Part shown: in pieces, positions 5,938 to 6,003 of the stretch
How the letters are laid out: each line of letters opens with the position of its first letter
How positions within the stretch are numbered: position 1 is the first letter of the stretch
The notes under the pieces: generated by a model
The model's input: only the letters and a program-made list of their open reading frames with translations
What the model was told of the DNA's origin: nothing
Databases searched by the model: none
Assembly (NCBI GenBank): GCA_017883355.1
Contig: JADGNS010000340.1
Span: forward strand, 1 to 6,003
Direction of reading: 5' to 3'
DNA length: 6,003 nucleotides
DNA from: Candidatus Solibacter sp.
GTDB taxonomy: Bacteria; Acidobacteriota; Terriglobia; Bryobacterales; Bryobacteraceae
Made by a program: the position numbers and the translations under genes

Positions 5938-6003
5938 TCTGAAAACGCAGTTTTCTGAATTTCGGCCGTAGGGGGAGCAACATCATCGCGCCGAAGGCGC
6001 AAT
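5926..6003 (+). mobile_element. Possible terminus of a second (IS21-like) element interrupting the transposase
   Basis: From 5926 the sequence begins TGTCGGC and carries short repeats: TCGGC at 5928-5932 and 5962-5966, TCTGAA at 5938-5943 and 5954-5959, and an inverted pair GAAAAC (5941-5946) and GTTTTC (5950-5955). A TG start with several short internal repeats is typical of IS21-family ends. A 5-bp stem with a GAA loop (GCGCC 5988-5992, GGCGC 5996-6000) lies at the window edge. No transposase of this element is in view, so the assignment is an inference; a simple deletion junction would also fit. Confidence 0.35.

Noticed and set aside
1..6003. CRISPR array, tRNA, rRNA or antiphage system
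   Set aside because: I saw no regularly spaced repeats, no tRNA-like or rRNA-like conserved sequence, and no gene of a known defence family on either strand.

Overview
The window is GC-rich bacterial chromosome. The large gene system, the small accessory genes and the base composition suggest a soil- or sediment-type bacterium, possibly an acidobacterium of the Solibacter/Bryobacter kind. That placement is inferred from general resemblance and is not demonstrated by a marker gene.

Left two thirds (1-3975, minus strand): two overlapping genes of the BcrA/BadF/HgdC acyl-CoA dehydratase activase system. The upstream gene (3975 to 886, 1029 aa) has two tandem ASKHA ATPase domains of the HgdC type. 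Each domain keeps both cysteines that hold the [4Fe-4S] cluster in HgdC. They are followed by a four-cysteine cluster and a DUF2229/CoA-activase-type region. The downstream gene starts inside it at an ATG (976) behind a good Shine-Dalgarno, in the -1 frame, and runs off the left edge of the window. It carries the remaining HgdB-like (2-hydroxyacyl-CoA dehydratase/benzoyl-CoA reductase subunit-like) part. In many relatives, as I recall the family, these parts form one polypeptide of roughly 1400 aa. Here they are split with a 91-bp overlap. The likely joint role is ATP-driven low-potential electron transfer to an iron-sulfur reductase/dehydratase site; the substrate is unknown.

Middle (3976-5227, plus strand): a divergent intergenic region with three TTTGTGC repeats, then three small genes: an unrecognised 80-aa protein, a 62-aa very basic Lys/Ala-rich protein with a clear ribosome site, and, behind its own sigma70-like promoter, a 118-aa conserved-looking protein of unknown function.

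Right end (about 5335-6003): the 5' part of an ISAzo13-family insertion sequence. Its transposase is cut off before the catalytic DDE domain. The break at about 5926 begins with TG and carries short internal repeats, so a second, IS21-like element may have inserted there (an inference). A perfect 9-bp inverted repeat buries the transposase start codon, suggesting control of translation.
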